DNA of 64,000 nucleotides, taken from Nonomuraea africana (lineage in GTDB: Bacteria > Actinomycetota > Actinomycetes > Streptosporangiales > Streptosporangiaceae). The DNA lies in NCBI RefSeq assembly GCF_014873535.1, contig NZ_JADBEF010000001.1, forward strand, positions 9,238,001 through 9,302,000, in the 5' to 3' direction. Below the pieces are notes generated by a model. That model was not told the origin of the DNA and did no database searches. It saw nothing but the letters and a program-made list of their open reading frames with translations. Position numbers and translations under genes: made by a program. Numbering within the stretch: the stretch's first letter is position 1; every line of letters begins with the position of its first letter. Below, piece after piece: positions 21,145 through 29,429 of the stretch.

Positions 21145-21655
21145 TCAAGTGGCGATCTTGATAGCGCGAAGTCGCGCGTGTGCCCGGTTGGCCTGCTTTT
21201 GCGACTCGGGTTTGTTTCTGCCCTTGTAGGGCGTGATGACCGGGCCTTCGGCGCCCTGGTGGTGAGGATCCCGGCCCGTTCCAGCGCGCGCAGGATGCCC
21301 CAGACTCGGGCAGCGGTCAGGTCATGCGCCTTGCCGGGCAGCGCTCCCAAGGTCCACAGGATGGTGCCGTCCGGTGAGGCTATGACCTGGACGTTCATCC
21401 CGTGGACGCGGTGCTTGCCGGAGTAGAACGGTCGGTCTGCCTTGATCCGGTCGGTGTGGATAAGCGTCCCGTCCAGTACCAGGTGGTGCAGCCCGTCCTT
21501 CGTCGCCTTCCGTAACGCCTGGCCAAGCTTGGGGGATCGGGCCGACAGCAGCATCACGGTCTCCTCCACATACCGCCATGCGGTGGCCGTGGAGACCCCG
21601 AAACCAGTGCCGAGCCGTCTACGGCCCGCTCTCGGCCGCCCTCTCGCATCTGGTG
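21145..21655 (-). pseudogene. Transposase remnant, IS5-like DDE_Tnp_4 family
   Basis: Reads GFGVSTATAWRYVEETVMLL (HTH end), LVLDGTLIHTDRIKADRPFY (first catalytic Asp region), SGKHRVHGMNVQVIASPDGT and LPGKAHDLTAARVWGI. After GILTTRAPKA the frame is lost and the typical downstream part PYKGRNKPESQKQANRAHA reappears in another frame, ending at a TGA at 21145-21147. The N-terminal about 90 residues, the middle catalytic region and the C-terminus are missing, so it is non-functional. No terminal inverted repeats or target duplications could be recognised. Confidence 0.85.
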
Positions 21656-21728
21656 AGCTGGTTCGGTTGGTGGGGCGGTGATCGGGTGGGAGGGGAACGA
21701 TGGCGGGGAGTTGGTCGTCGTAGCCTCT

Positions 21729-22676
21729 ATGACGGATTTTGCGAGCATCGATGAGCAACTGCGGGTGGCCCAGGAACGTGCGCGGTACTTCGGGCACCTG
21801 ACCCGGCAGCGCGGTGCGCTCACCGGCCAGATCCAGCAGGTACGGCAGGCGATCGCGGATCTGGAAGCCCGCTTGGCCGAGGAGGAACGCGACGTGACCC
21901 GCCTGGAGGGCGGTTTCGTGGGCTTCCTGGCGAAACTGGCAGGCTCGAAAGAGGAGAGGCTGGCGCAGGAAAGGATCGAGGTCGAAGCGGCGCGGCAACG
22001 GCTGCACGGTCAGCGCGCCAGACTGGCCGCCTTGGAAGGCGACCTCGAGGGCATCGACGCCGAGCGGATGGAGTTGGCCGGCGCGGTCGAGGAGTACGCG
22101 AGGCTGATGGGCGAGAAGGAGCGACTCCTGATCGAACTGGACGGCGACCCGAGGGGAACGGAACTCGCCGAGCTGGCGGGGCGGTTGGGCGATCGGACCG
22201 CCGACCTCCGCGAACACGACGAGGCCCACAGGGCGGGAGTGGTGGCAGGTGAGGAGCTCGCTCATGTTCTCGAGAGGCTGAGCAGCGCGCGTGGGGCTTC
22301 GACGTGGGACATGCTCGGGGGTGGCTACGTCGCCGACTCGATCGAACGGAACCGGTTGCAGCAGGCCGACGAGGCGGCCTGGCGGGCGCAGCGGGCTCTG
22401 GACGTGTTCGCGAGGGAACTGGCCGACATCGGGGTGGCGGTCAGCCCGCAGTTGCCGCAGGTGGACACGAGGTGGTTCGTGGACACGTTCTTCGACAACA
22501 TCGTCACCGACGTCCTGAAGCACCAGCGGATCACCCGCACGCGGGACGCCGTGGCGGAGGCGGCCCAGTGGGTGAGGACGACGGTCGACTCCATCGCCAG
22601 GCGCAGCGCCGAGCTGTCGGCCGAGCGAACGGCTCTGCTCGCCCGCAGAAACGATCTCCTCGCCCCCGGCCCCTGA
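21729..22676 (+). CDS. Coiled-coil protein, unknown function
   Basis: About 315 aa. Residues roughly 5-180 are heptad-rich (LTRQRGALTGQIQQVRQAIA and LEARLAEEERDVTRLEGG). A less regular C-terminal part includes WDMLGGGYVADSIERNRLQQ and VDTRWFVDTFFDNIVTDVLK, then another helical tail. No signal peptide or TM segment, so probably cytoplasmic. The later conserved-looking, non-coiled segments suggest a real folded C-terminal domain. ATG 21729 is one possible start; a TTG 36 bp upstream... near GGGGAG could also serve. Family not recognised. Confidence 0.72.
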   Translation: MTDFASIDEQLRVAQERARYFGHLTRQRGALTGQIQQVRQAIADLEARLAEEERDVTRLEGGFVGFLAKLAGSKEERLAQERIEVEAARQRLHGQRARLAALEGDLEGIDAERMELAGAVEEYARLMGEKERLLIELDGDPRGTELAELAGRLGDRTADLREHDEAHRAGVVAGEELAHVLERLSSARGASTWDMLGGGYVADSIERNRLQQADEAAWRAQRALDVFARELADIGVAVSPQLPQVDTRWFVDTFFDNIVTDVLKHQRITRTRDAVAEAAQWVRTTVDSIARRSAELSAERTALLARRNDLLAPGP

Positions 22677-22865
22677 CACAGCCACACCATCAGTGCCCGC
22701 CTGGAGACGCTCGTGGCTGCCGAGGAACAGCTTTGGGTGCTCACGGTCTTGGGCGTGTTGCGGGGAGAGATGGCAGCTTGGGCGCGGCCGTGGCGTCGGG
22801 ACGGCGGCCTGGTGGTTCGAAGAGAACGGTGGGGCACGGCTGGGCGTGATGTGTTCAGGGGCGGG

Positions 22866-23759
22866 CTAGGCGTTGGTGAGTCGGCGGGCGGCTTGGTGGG
22901 CCTCTGTCACGGCCGCTGGGATGTCCACCACAGGGAAGATCACATGGCGGATCACCCGTGTTGGGTCCATCACCAGGATGAGTCGCTTGAGGCGCAGCGT
23001 CTGTCCCGGTCGGAAGGTCGGCAGTCGCAGCGCCGCCGCCAGCCGTAGATCCGCGTCTGACAGCAGCGGAAACGGGATCCCCTCCATCTCCGCGAACGCC
23101 GCCTGCTCGTCCTGTCGCTGCGTGCTCACCCCGTGGATCGCGATCCCCTCCGCCGCGAACTGTGGCGCGACGTTCTTGAAGAGCCGGTTCTCCAGCGTGC
23201 AGCCGACCGCTCCCGGCACCTCGTTCCAGCCGGGTGGCAGCGGCGTCGGCATGCCCGTGGCGGGATAGGCGAAGAGGACGGTGGGCAGGGACGGGTCCAC
23301 CACCTCCAGCTCTCCTCCGCCGCTCGCCGGGAGCGTGAGCGGGTGCGGGATCGGTGTTCCCACCAGCGAGTGGACGCGCTGGGCCGGCGGGCTGTCCGGC
23401 GTGGACACCCCGGTGAGCGTTCCGTCACCGACGAGCCATCGGTCTGCCCAGTCCTGCATCGAGATCAGTACCGGGGTGAGGGCCGAGCCCACCTCACTGA
23501 GCACGTAGTCGTGCCGGATCGGGCTGGTCTGGTACGGCCGGCGCTCCAGTACGCCGTTGTCGACCAGGAGCTTCAGCCGTTCGGTCAGGATCTTTCGGGA
23601 GATGCCGAGCTCGGAGAGGAGATCCTCGAAGCGCCGGTGTCCGCGGGCGACCTCGCGGACGATCAGCAGGCTCCACCAGTCGCCCACCACGGCGGCGGCC
23701 TGGGCGATGGAGCAGGTGACGTCCTGGTCGCGCAGCTGTCGGGCCATGTCGCTCAGCAT
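22866..23759 (-). CDS. HxlR-type winged-helix regulator fused to peroxiredoxin-like domain
   Basis: 297 aa with two domains. Residues about 10-110 are an HxlR DNA-binding domain (VGDWWSLLIVREVARGHRRF, LGISRKILTERLKLLVDNGV, RHDYVLSEVG). Residues about 155-297 resemble AhpC/TSA or redoxin proteins: a PGAVGCT-type peroxidatic site (Cys187), IHGVSTQRQDEQAAFAE, PLLSDADLRLAAALRLPTF and LKRLILVMDP. HxlR members often sense electrophiles or oxidants through cysteine, so a built-in thiol peroxidase fold suggests a redox-sensing regulator; that is inference. Lies 56 bp downstream of the FAD-monooxygenase gene on the same strand. A 7-bp palindrome sits just before its start. Confidence 0.85.
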   Translation of the reverse strand: MLSDMARQLRDQDVTCSIAQAAAVVGDWWSLLIVREVARGHRRFEDLLSELGISRKILTERLKLLVDNGVLERRPYQTSPIRHDYVLSEVGSALTPVLISMQDWADRWLVGDGTLTGVSTPDSPPAQRVHSLVGTPIPHPLTLPASGGGELEVVDPSLPTVLFAYPATGMPTPLPPGWNEVPGAVGCTLENRLFKNVAPQFAAEGIAIHGVSTQRQDEQAAFAEMEGIPFPLLSDADLRLAAALRLPTFRPGQTLRLKRLILVMDPTRVIRHVIFPVVDIPAAVTEAHQAARRLTNA

Positions 23760-23769
23760 ATAGCGAGTG

Positions 23770-23786
23770 AGTCTCTAATAGAGACT
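23770..23786. promoter_or_regulatory. Palindrome upstream of HxlR-peroxiredoxin gene, probable operator
   Basis: AGTCTCT-AAT-AGAGACT is a perfect 7-bp inverted repeat with a 3-bp centre, ending 10 bp before the ATG. Symmetry and spacing fit a dimeric winged-helix regulator, so autoregulation is the simplest reading. Confidence 0.6.
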
Positions 23787-23815
23787 TAGGGACGCGGTGG
23801 CGCGGGTGTCTGGGG

Positions 23816-25387
23816 TCAGGCTGTGCGGGCGAGGATGCGGAGGAGGACCCTTTCCAGGGTGGCCGCCGGGTCCAGGTCGGCGCTCATGCTGCGCCAGGCG
23901 ATGAAGCCGTCCGGCCGGATGAGGACCGCGCCGCTCTTGGTCACCCCGTACCGCTCCAGCCACACCCCCTCCTCATCGAGCAGCTCACCGCCGATCCTGT
24001 GCGGCGCCAGCCGTACGTTGAGCTGGTCCCGCACCGCGCGGCCGGCCTCGACCCACGCCTCCCCGTACGGCCCGGCCAGCAGCACGAATCCCGAGCCGAA
24101 CAGGTCGTGCGTGGAGATCGGACGGCCGTCCCAGTCGAGCACCACGTGCGCGGCTCGCCCGCCAGGACGTCCGTGAGGAGTGCGCGGATCCTCCAGAAGG
24201 GAGCCGTCCTCTCCGAGTTCGGGGAGGATCGCGAAGGAGTGGTAGCGGTAGCCGAGCAGCGCCCCGAACGGGTCGTCGAGCGGTTCGGGGTAGTCGTCGA
24301 CGCGCTGGGCGGGCGGCAGGCGGAAGCCCAGGTTGGCGAGTTGGGCGTCGGCGGTCAGCTCCCCGATCGGACGGCGTTCGGCGTCGTAGGAGTCGAGGAA
24401 GCCGGGGCCCGCCTGGCCGGTGATGACCAGCCAGAGCCGCCAGGCCAGATCGCAGCCGTCCTGTAGCGCGGTGCTGCCGCCCTGGCCGCCCGTCGGGGGC
24501 ATGGTGTGCGCGGCGTCGCCCGCCAGGAACACTCTTCCCTCCCGGTAGCGGTCGGCGAGGATATGCGCGGTGGTGAAGGTCGCCGTGTCGAGGACGGTGA
24601 CGTCGAGATCGGGCACGCCCACGCCCAGCCGTACGAGCTTCTCGTGGTCGGGGTCGGGCTCGCCCTCGTAGCTGACGCCCAGCACGTGCGCGCCGACGCC
24701 GGTGCCGATGACGAAGACGCCGGTGAGCTCGGGGTTCTGCAGGTACCAGAGGGTGACCTCGTCCTCGTTGACCAGCGTGCTGAGGTCGGCGTCGAACATG
24801 ATCGACTGCAGGTGGTTCAGCACGCCCTTGCCCGAGGTCGGGATGCCGAGCTGCTCGCGGAGCGGGCTGCGGTAGCCGTCGGCGGCGATGACGTACTCGG
24901 CGCGGACGGTCGTCTCCGTGCCGTCCTCGGCGCGGATGAGCGCGGTCACGCCGTCGTCGTCCTGCTCCAGGGAGACGAACTCGGTGGAGAAGCGGAGGTC
25001 GGCGCCCAGCTCCTCGGCTTTGGCGCGCAGGACGCGCTCGACCTCCGCCTGCGGCACGCCGAGGTCGGCGGCGGGGGACAGATGCGTGGGGAAGGGCGAG
25101 GCGCTGGTGTCGAAGAGCACGTTCGGCTCCGGATCGGTGAGGCTGGAGGCGACGGCGATGCGAATGCCGTCCCCGACGCCCTGCCGGATGCCGGCGAGCT
25201 CCTCTTCCAGTCCCGGCACGGGACGCAGCAGCTCCATGGCCCTGGTGTTGACGCCGAAGGCCTTGGGCTGGACGGAGGTGCCGGCGTGCCGTTCGACCAG
25301 GAGGACGGGGATGCCGCGCCAGGCGAGCATGGTGGCCGCGCTCAGTCCCGCGTAGCCGGCGCCGACGATCAGGACAGGTACTCTCAT
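23816..25387 (-). CDS. FAD-dependent aromatic monooxygenase (PHBH fold)
   Basis: 523 aa flavoprotein hydroxylase of the UbiH/PheA/TetX group. Rossmann FAD motif VLIVGAGYAG (GxGxxG, residues 9-14), the DG motif in YVIAADGYRSPLR (about 170-182) and the GD motif in RVFLAGDAAHTMPPTGGQGG (about 293-312) are intact. The C-terminal thioredoxin-like tail is seen in polyketide and phenol hydroxylases. It probably uses NAD(P)H and O2 to hydroxylate an aromatic ring; substrate unknown. ATG 25387 follows AAGGGGGA. No polyketide genes are near, so detoxification or antibiotic modification is as likely as biosynthesis. Confidence 0.88.
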   Translation of the reverse strand: MRVPVLIVGAGYAGLSAATMLAWRGIPVLLVERHAGTSVQPKAFGVNTRAMELLRPVPGLEEELAGIRQGVGDGIRIAVASSLTDPEPNVLFDTSASPFPTHLSPAADLGVPQAEVERVLRAKAEELGADLRFSTEFVSLEQDDDGVTALIRAEDGTETTVRAEYVIAADGYRSPLREQLGIPTSGKGVLNHLQSIMFDADLSTLVNEDEVTLWYLQNPELTGVFVIGTGVGAHVLGVSYEGEPDPDHEKLVRLGVGVPDLDVTVLDTATFTTAHILADRYREGRVFLAGDAAHTMPPTGGQGGSTALQDGCDLAWRLWLVITGQAGPGFLDSYDAERRPIGELTADAQLANLGFRLPPAQRVDDYPEPLDDPFGALLGYRYHSFAILPELGEDGSLLEDPRTPHGRPGGRAAHVVLDWDGRPISTHDLFGSGFVLLAGPYGEAWVEAGRAVRDQLNVRLAPHRIGGELLDEEGVWLERYGVTKSGAVLIRPDGFIAWRSMSADLDPAATLERVLLRILARTA

Positions 25388-25399
25388 CGATCCCCCTTC

Positions 25400-25458
25400 G
25401 AGATATGTCGCGTATCGTCACGATATGACGCGTCTATAGGACAGTCAAGACATATCTC
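25400..25458 (-). promoter_or_regulatory. Promoter with nested operators for FAD monooxygenase
   Basis: On the minus strand TTGACT (25443-25448), a 17-bp spacer and TATCGT (25420-25425) form a recognisable -35/-10 pair. The -10 lies inside the perfect 13-bp palindrome TATCGT-C-ACGATA (25413-25425). Perfect 10-bp arms GAGATATGTC (25400-25409) and GACATATCTC (25449-25458) bracket the promoter. A dimeric repressor is expected to control it; its identity is unknown. Confidence 0.65.
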
Positions 25459-25562
25459 GAGTCTCCCGAGACCTCCACGCCATAGGCAGTCAGTGGCTGA
25501 TCGCCGGCGTGAAGGAGGCCGTGCGTCTCCAAGGAGGACGTGTGACCATCGGCGCCGGAGGG

Positions 25563-25856
25563 TCAGGCGCGTAGGTGTGCCTCCAGGCGTTCGACCTTGC
25601 CGGTCATGCCGTCCGTGACGCCGGGCCGTACGTCCGCCTTCAAGACCAGGCTGACGCGGGGAGCGACCTCGCCCACGGCTTCCACCGCACGCTTGATCAC
25701 CCCCATCACCTCGTCCCACTCGCCCTCGACCGTGGTGAACATGGCGTCGGTGTGGTTGGGCAGCCCGCTGTCGCGCACCACCTTGACCGCACGCGCGACG
25801 GGTTCGGAGACGCCCTCGCCGACCCCGAGCGGCGTGATGGAGAAAGCAACGATCAT
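25563..25856 (-). CDS. Thiamine-binding protein, MTH1187/YqgV family
   Basis: 97 aa. Starts MIVAFSITPLGVGEGVSEPV and contains LPNHTDAMFTTVEGEWDEVM, both typical of the MTH1187 (UPF0045) family of small ferredoxin-like fold proteins, some of which bind thiamine or HMP. Cytoplasmic, probably tetrameric. The ATG at 25856 is set by family alignment; it is preceded by AGGAT. Conserved single-copy gene in many actinobacteria. Its exact role is not established. Confidence 0.82.
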   Translation of the reverse strand: MIVAFSITPLGVGEGVSEPVARAVKVVRDSGLPNHTDAMFTTVEGEWDEVMGVIKRAVEAVGEVAPRVSLVLKADVRPGVTDGMTGKVERLEAHLRA

Positions 25857-25910
25857 GTTGTCGATCCTAGGGCGGTGGGTGGGAGCGCGGGCTCCCACCC
25901 ACCCCGGGCG

Positions 25911-26237
25911 TCAGTGGTCGTGACCCTCGTGGTCGTCCTCGTCCTCGTCGCTGGGCCCCTCGGAGGGCTCGACGCCCAGGACGGCCTCCCGCGGCTCGAC
26001 CTCCTGGACATGCTCGATCAGGGACAGCACGTGGTCGGGCTCGATCAGCCACTGCAGCGCGGTCGCGCCCGTCTCGTCGGAGCTCACGAGCTCGGCCTGC
26101 TCCTTGCGCTCGTCCTCGTCGAGGTCGGCGTCAGGGTGCCGGATCTCGGCGAGGGCGGCCGCCTGCAGGGCGGCGACGTCCAGCACCTCGACGGTCAGCT
26201 CGACCGTGAGGCGGAGGAACTTTTCTTCATCACTCAT
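25911..26237 (-). CDS. Acidic conserved hypothetical protein
   Basis: 108 aa starting MSDEEKFLRLTVELTVEVLD, with a C-terminal acidic/His tail (PSDEDEDDHEGHDH). Predicted alpha/beta N-terminal part with repeated TVELTVEV strands, no signal or membrane segment. It ends at 25911 and begins 11 bp after the ung stop on the same strand, so probably cotranscribed with ung. The His/Asp-rich tail could chelate metal, but nothing supports this beyond composition. Family not recognised. Confidence 0.7.
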   Translation of the reverse strand: MSDEEKFLRLTVELTVEVLDVAALQAAALAEIRHPDADLDEDERKEQAELVSSDETGATALQWLIEPDHVLSLIEHVQEVEPREAVLGVEPSEGPSDEDEDDHEGHDH

Positions 26238-26248
26238 GGGAAAAGAGC

Positions 26249-26932
26249 CTAGGGCAGCTTCCACTCGACAGGTGTCGCGCCTTGCTGGATGAGCAGTTCA
26301 TTGGCGCGGCTGAAGGGCCGCGAGCCGAAGAAGCCGCTGCGGGCCGACAGGGGGGACGGGTGCGCGGACTCGATGCGCGGCACGCTGCCGAGCATCGGGG
26401 CCAGGTTGCGCGCGTCGCGGCCCCAGAGGATGGCCACCATCGGCTTGTCGCGGGCGACGAGGGCGTGGATGGCCTGCTCGGTGACCTCCTCCCAGCCCTT
26501 GCCCCGGTGGGAGGCGGGCTTGCCCGGCATGACGGTCAGCACCCTGTTGAGGAGCAGGACGCCCTGGTCGGCCCAGGGGGTCAGGTCGCCGTTCGAGGGC
26601 TGGGGCAGGCCGAGGTCGGTCTCCATCTCCTTGTAGATGTTGCGCAGGCTGCCGGGCAGCGGGCGCACGTCGGGAGCCACGGAGAAGGACAGCCCGACGG
26701 GGTGTCCTGGGGTGGGATAGGGGTCCTGGCCGACGATCAGCACCTTGACCTCGTCAAAGGGCTGGTTGAAGGCTCGCAGGACATGGGGTCCGGAGGGAAG
26801 GTACTGCCTGCCCGCTGCGATCTCGTCGCGGAGGAAGTCACCCATGAGGGAGATTCGCTCGGCGACGGGCTCGAGGGCGCTGGCCCACCCGGATTCGACT
26901 ACTTCGTGGAGGGGACGACCGGCCATGGTCAT
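26249..26932 (-). CDS. ung: Uracil-DNA glycosylase, family 1
   Basis: 227 aa. Removes uracil from DNA at the start of base-excision repair. The water-activating motif GQDPYPTPGH (Asp about 69) and the Leu-loop motif HPSPLSA are intact, and WGRDARNL is typical of family 1. Length is normal. The ATG at 26932 gives MTMAGRPLHEVV; an internal Met three codons on is also possible. High GC does not change the expected role. Confidence 0.96.
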   Translation of the reverse strand: MTMAGRPLHEVVESGWASALEPVAERISLMGDFLRDEIAAGRQYLPSGPHVLRAFNQPFDEVKVLIVGQDPYPTPGHPVGLSFSVAPDVRPLPGSLRNIYKEMETDLGLPQPSNGDLTPWADQGVLLLNRVLTVMPGKPASHRGKGWEEVTEQAIHALVARDKPMVAILWGRDARNLAPMLGSVPRIESAHPSPLSARSGFFGSRPFSRANELLIQQGATPVEWKLP

Positions 26933-26988
26933 GCACCTTACCGATCAGGGAGAGCGGGGCGCATGCCGTACTGAAAAGATCACAAAGA

Positions 26989-27021
26989 GGGCGCCCGCCT
27001 GCCGCCGCGAGACGGGCGCCC
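26989..27021 (-). terminator. Terminator of sugar ABC operon
   Basis: Perfect 9-bp arms GGGCGCCCG (26989-26997) and CGGGCGCCC (27013-27021), followed on the minus strand by TCTTTGTGATCTTTTC, a T-rich run. It starts 7 bp after the last permease stop. Confidence 0.8.
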
Positions 27022-27027
27022 ATGGGG

Positions 27028-27903
27028 TCACTTCACCGAACCGGCCATCATGCCCTGCACGAAGTAGCGCTGGAAGGCGAAGAACAGGACCAGCGGGATG
27101 ATCAGCGACAGGAAGGCTCCGGGCGCGATGATGTCCACGTTGGTGCCGAACTGTCGCATCTGCGACTGCAGGGCCTTGGTCATCGGCTGGTTCGCCGCGT
27201 CGGCGAAGACCAGCGCGATGAGCAGGTCGTTCCACACCCACAGGAACTGGAAGATGCCCAGTGACGCGATCGCGGGCTTGCCGAGCGGGAACACCACCGT
27301 CGAGAAGATCTTCCACTCCGACGCGCCGTCCATCCGCGCCGCCTCGAGCAGCGAGGCGGGAATGCCGACGAAGAAGTTGCGGAGCAGGAAGATCGCGAAG
27401 GGGAGCCCGAAGGCGACGTGGAACAGGACGACGCCGGGAATCGTGCCGAAGATGCCGGCCTGGCCGTAGAGCGTGGCGATCGGGATCAGCGCGATCTGGA
27501 TCGGCACGATCAGCAGCCCGACGACGACCAGGAACAGCGGGTCGCGGCCCTTGAAGTCCATCCAGGCGAAGGCGTAGGCGGCCATCGCCGCGATGCCGAT
27601 CACCAGGATCGTGGTCGGCACCGTGATCAGGACGGTGTTCCAGAACGAGGCGGAGAAGCCGGTCGCCAGCAGGCTGGCGTAGTTGCTGAGCGTCAGCTCG
27701 GCGGGCTTGGTGAAGATCGTCCACCAGCCCTCGGCGTTGTTGGCGGTCTCGTCGCGCATCGAGACCACCAGCAGGCCGAGCGTCGGCACCAGCCAGAACA
27801 GGCCGATCAGGATCATCAGCACCTGGACGGCGCCGCTGCCGAGACGGTCGACGACCTTGCTGAGCGGACCTCGCTTCACGGTTCCCGCCTGGACGTGAGC
27901 CAT
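27028..27903 (-). CDS. Sugar ABC transporter permease, MalG-like
   Basis: 291 aa, six predicted TM helices. The EAA loop EAARMDGASEWKIFSTVVFP contacts the ATPase, and the end FFAFQRYFVQGMMAGSVK is typical of MalG-type (CUT1) permeases. The start ATG overlaps the stop of the MalF-like gene (ATGA). The operon carries no ATPase; actinobacteria usually serve several CUT1 importers with a shared MsiK-type ATPase encoded elsewhere. Substrate not determinable. Confidence 0.92.
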   Translation of the reverse strand: MAHVQAGTVKRGPLSKVVDRLGSGAVQVLMILIGLFWLVPTLGLLVVSMRDETANNAEGWWTIFTKPAELTLSNYASLLATGFSASFWNTVLITVPTTILVIGIAAMAAYAFAWMDFKGRDPLFLVVVGLLIVPIQIALIPIATLYGQAGIFGTIPGVVLFHVAFGLPFAIFLLRNFFVGIPASLLEAARMDGASEWKIFSTVVFPLGKPAIASLGIFQFLWVWNDLLIALVFADAANQPMTKALQSQMRQFGTNVDIIAPGAFLSLIIPLVLFFAFQRYFVQGMMAGSVK

Positions 27904-29417
27904 CACTGCTCCCTCCTGAACCGGCGGATGTTCATGATCATGAACGGCAGGACCAGGATGAGCAGGAAGATCGCCAACGCGCTGCCGAGCCCCTGGTTGT
28001 TGCCGCCGCCGAAGGAGACTCGCCACATCTCCAGCGCGATCACGTTCGCGTTCGGCTGCACCGAGCCCGGCGCGATGATGAAGACCAGGTCGAAGACCTT
28101 CAGCGTGTTGATGATCATCGTGACGAACACGACGAGCAGCACGGGGGAGAGCAGCGGCACGGTGATCTTCCTGAAGACCTGCCACTCGGTCGCGCCGTCG
28201 ATGCGCGCCGCCTCCAGCGCGTCACGCGGGATGGCCGACAGGCCCGCCGCGATCAGCACCATCGCGAAGCCCGCCCACACCCAGACGAACGCGCCGATGA
28301 TCGCGGGCGTGATCAGGGTGGGTCCGAGCCAGGTCAGGCCGTTGAAGGGCGCCTCGAAGTTCGACTGCGGCAGCCGTACGGTGTAGGAGCCGGGGGCCAG
28401 GCCGTCGAAGCGGAACGTGCCGTCGGCGGCGGTCGTGGCGGTGGCCGCGACCTGGCCGCCGCTGACCGCCTCCACGGTCACCCCCGGCAGGCCCTTCTCC
28501 GTGCCGTCGACCTCGCCCGCCTTGCCTCCGCCTCCGGGGGTGAAGTCCAGCCAGACCGTTCCGGTGAGGCCGTCGCCCGCGGCGGGCTTGGCGGGCTGGG
28601 CCTCGGCGGGCACGGCCTCGGGCTTGAGCCCGACCAGCGGGACCAGCACCGGCTGTCCCGCCTGGGCGGGCTGCTTGGTGACGACCGCGCCGCCCTCGGC
28701 GGCCACGGGTGAGGTGTCGTTCTCCCTCGGCCGCGCCCCCTCCAGGCCGCCGCCGGAGGAGAAGACCCCGGAGATCGTGGACATGATCGCGTTGGCCGCG
28801 CCGCGGTCCGGGTCCTCCTCGTAGACCAGGCGGAAGATGACGCCCGCCGCCAGCAGCGAGACGGCCATCGGCATGAACACGATCAGCTTGAACGCGGTCG
28901 CCCACTTGATGCGCTCGGTGAGCACCGCGAAGATCAGGCCCAGCGTGGTGACCAGGATCGGGGCCACCACCACCCAGATCAGGTTGTTCCTGATCGTGGT
29001 GAGCGTGCCGGAGTCGGTGAAGATCGTGCCGTAGTTCTCCAGGCCGACGAACTGGTTGCCCGTGGCGTCGTAGAGGCTGCGGAAGATCGAGTAGATGATC
29101 GGATAGATGACCCAGACGCCGAGCAGGAGCATCGCGGGGAGCACGAAGAACCAGGCGACGGCGGCCGAGGGGCCCAGCCGGGGCTTGCCCGGCGCGTCGG
29201 CCACGGTGGGCGCGGCCGCTCCCGCGGTCGCCAGCTCCGGCTCTTCGTGGGAGGAGGCGGAAGCGTCGGCGGCGGTGTCAGGGGTGTGGGCGGGGTCGGG
29301 GTTCTCCGTGGAGGTGGAGCCCGAGAGCGCCGTCTGGGGGGTGGGTTCTGGCCCGGGGGAGGACCCGCGCGACACCTCGTCGCGCGGGTCGGTCGGGCCG
29401 TTCAACCGGTCGGTCAC
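27903..29417 (-). CDS. Sugar ABC transporter permease, MalF-like, with extracellular Ig-like insert
   Basis: 504 aa, about 200 longer than a simple MalF-type CUT1 permease. Residues 1-80 are a disordered Pro/Ser/Glu-rich cytoplasmic tail. TM1 (about 88-108) and following TMs lead to IFRLVYEEDPDRG. An inserted extracellular region (about 215-355) then includes a SdrD_B/Cna-like segment: TGTVWLDFTPGGGG, GLPGVTVEAVSGG, DGTFRFDGLAPGSYTVRLP. The permease core resumes with TWLGPTLITPAIIGAFVWVW and the EAA loop EAARIDGATEWQVF. Start GTG 29417 follows GAGG. The insert sits where E. coli MalF carries its P2 loop. Confidence 0.9.
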   Translation of the reverse strand: MTDRLNGPTDPRDEVSRGSSPGPEPTPQTALSGSTSTENPDPAHTPDTAADASASSHEEPELATAGAAAPTVADAPGKPRLGPSAAVAWFFVLPAMLLLGVWVIYPIIYSIFRSLYDATGNQFVGLENYGTIFTDSGTLTTIRNNLIWVVVAPILVTTLGLIFAVLTERIKWATAFKLIVFMPMAVSLLAAGVIFRLVYEEDPDRGAANAIMSTISGVFSSGGGLEGARPRENDTSPVAAEGGAVVTKQPAQAGQPVLVPLVGLKPEAVPAEAQPAKPAAGDGLTGTVWLDFTPGGGGKAGEVDGTEKGLPGVTVEAVSGGQVAATATTAADGTFRFDGLAPGSYTVRLPQSNFEAPFNGLTWLGPTLITPAIIGAFVWVWAGFAMVLIAAGLSAIPRDALEAARIDGATEWQVFRKITVPLLSPVLLVVFVTMIINTLKVFDLVFIIAPGSVQPNANVIALEMWRVSFGGGNNQGLGSALAIFLLILVLPFMIMNIRRFRREQ

Positions 29418-29429
29418 GGCCTCGCCCCT

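Noticed and set aside
25384..25719. Minus-strand open frame bridging the monooxygenase promoter
   Set aside because: It overlaps the thiamine-binding-protein gene in another frame, is Arg/Gly-rich and would cover a clear promoter.
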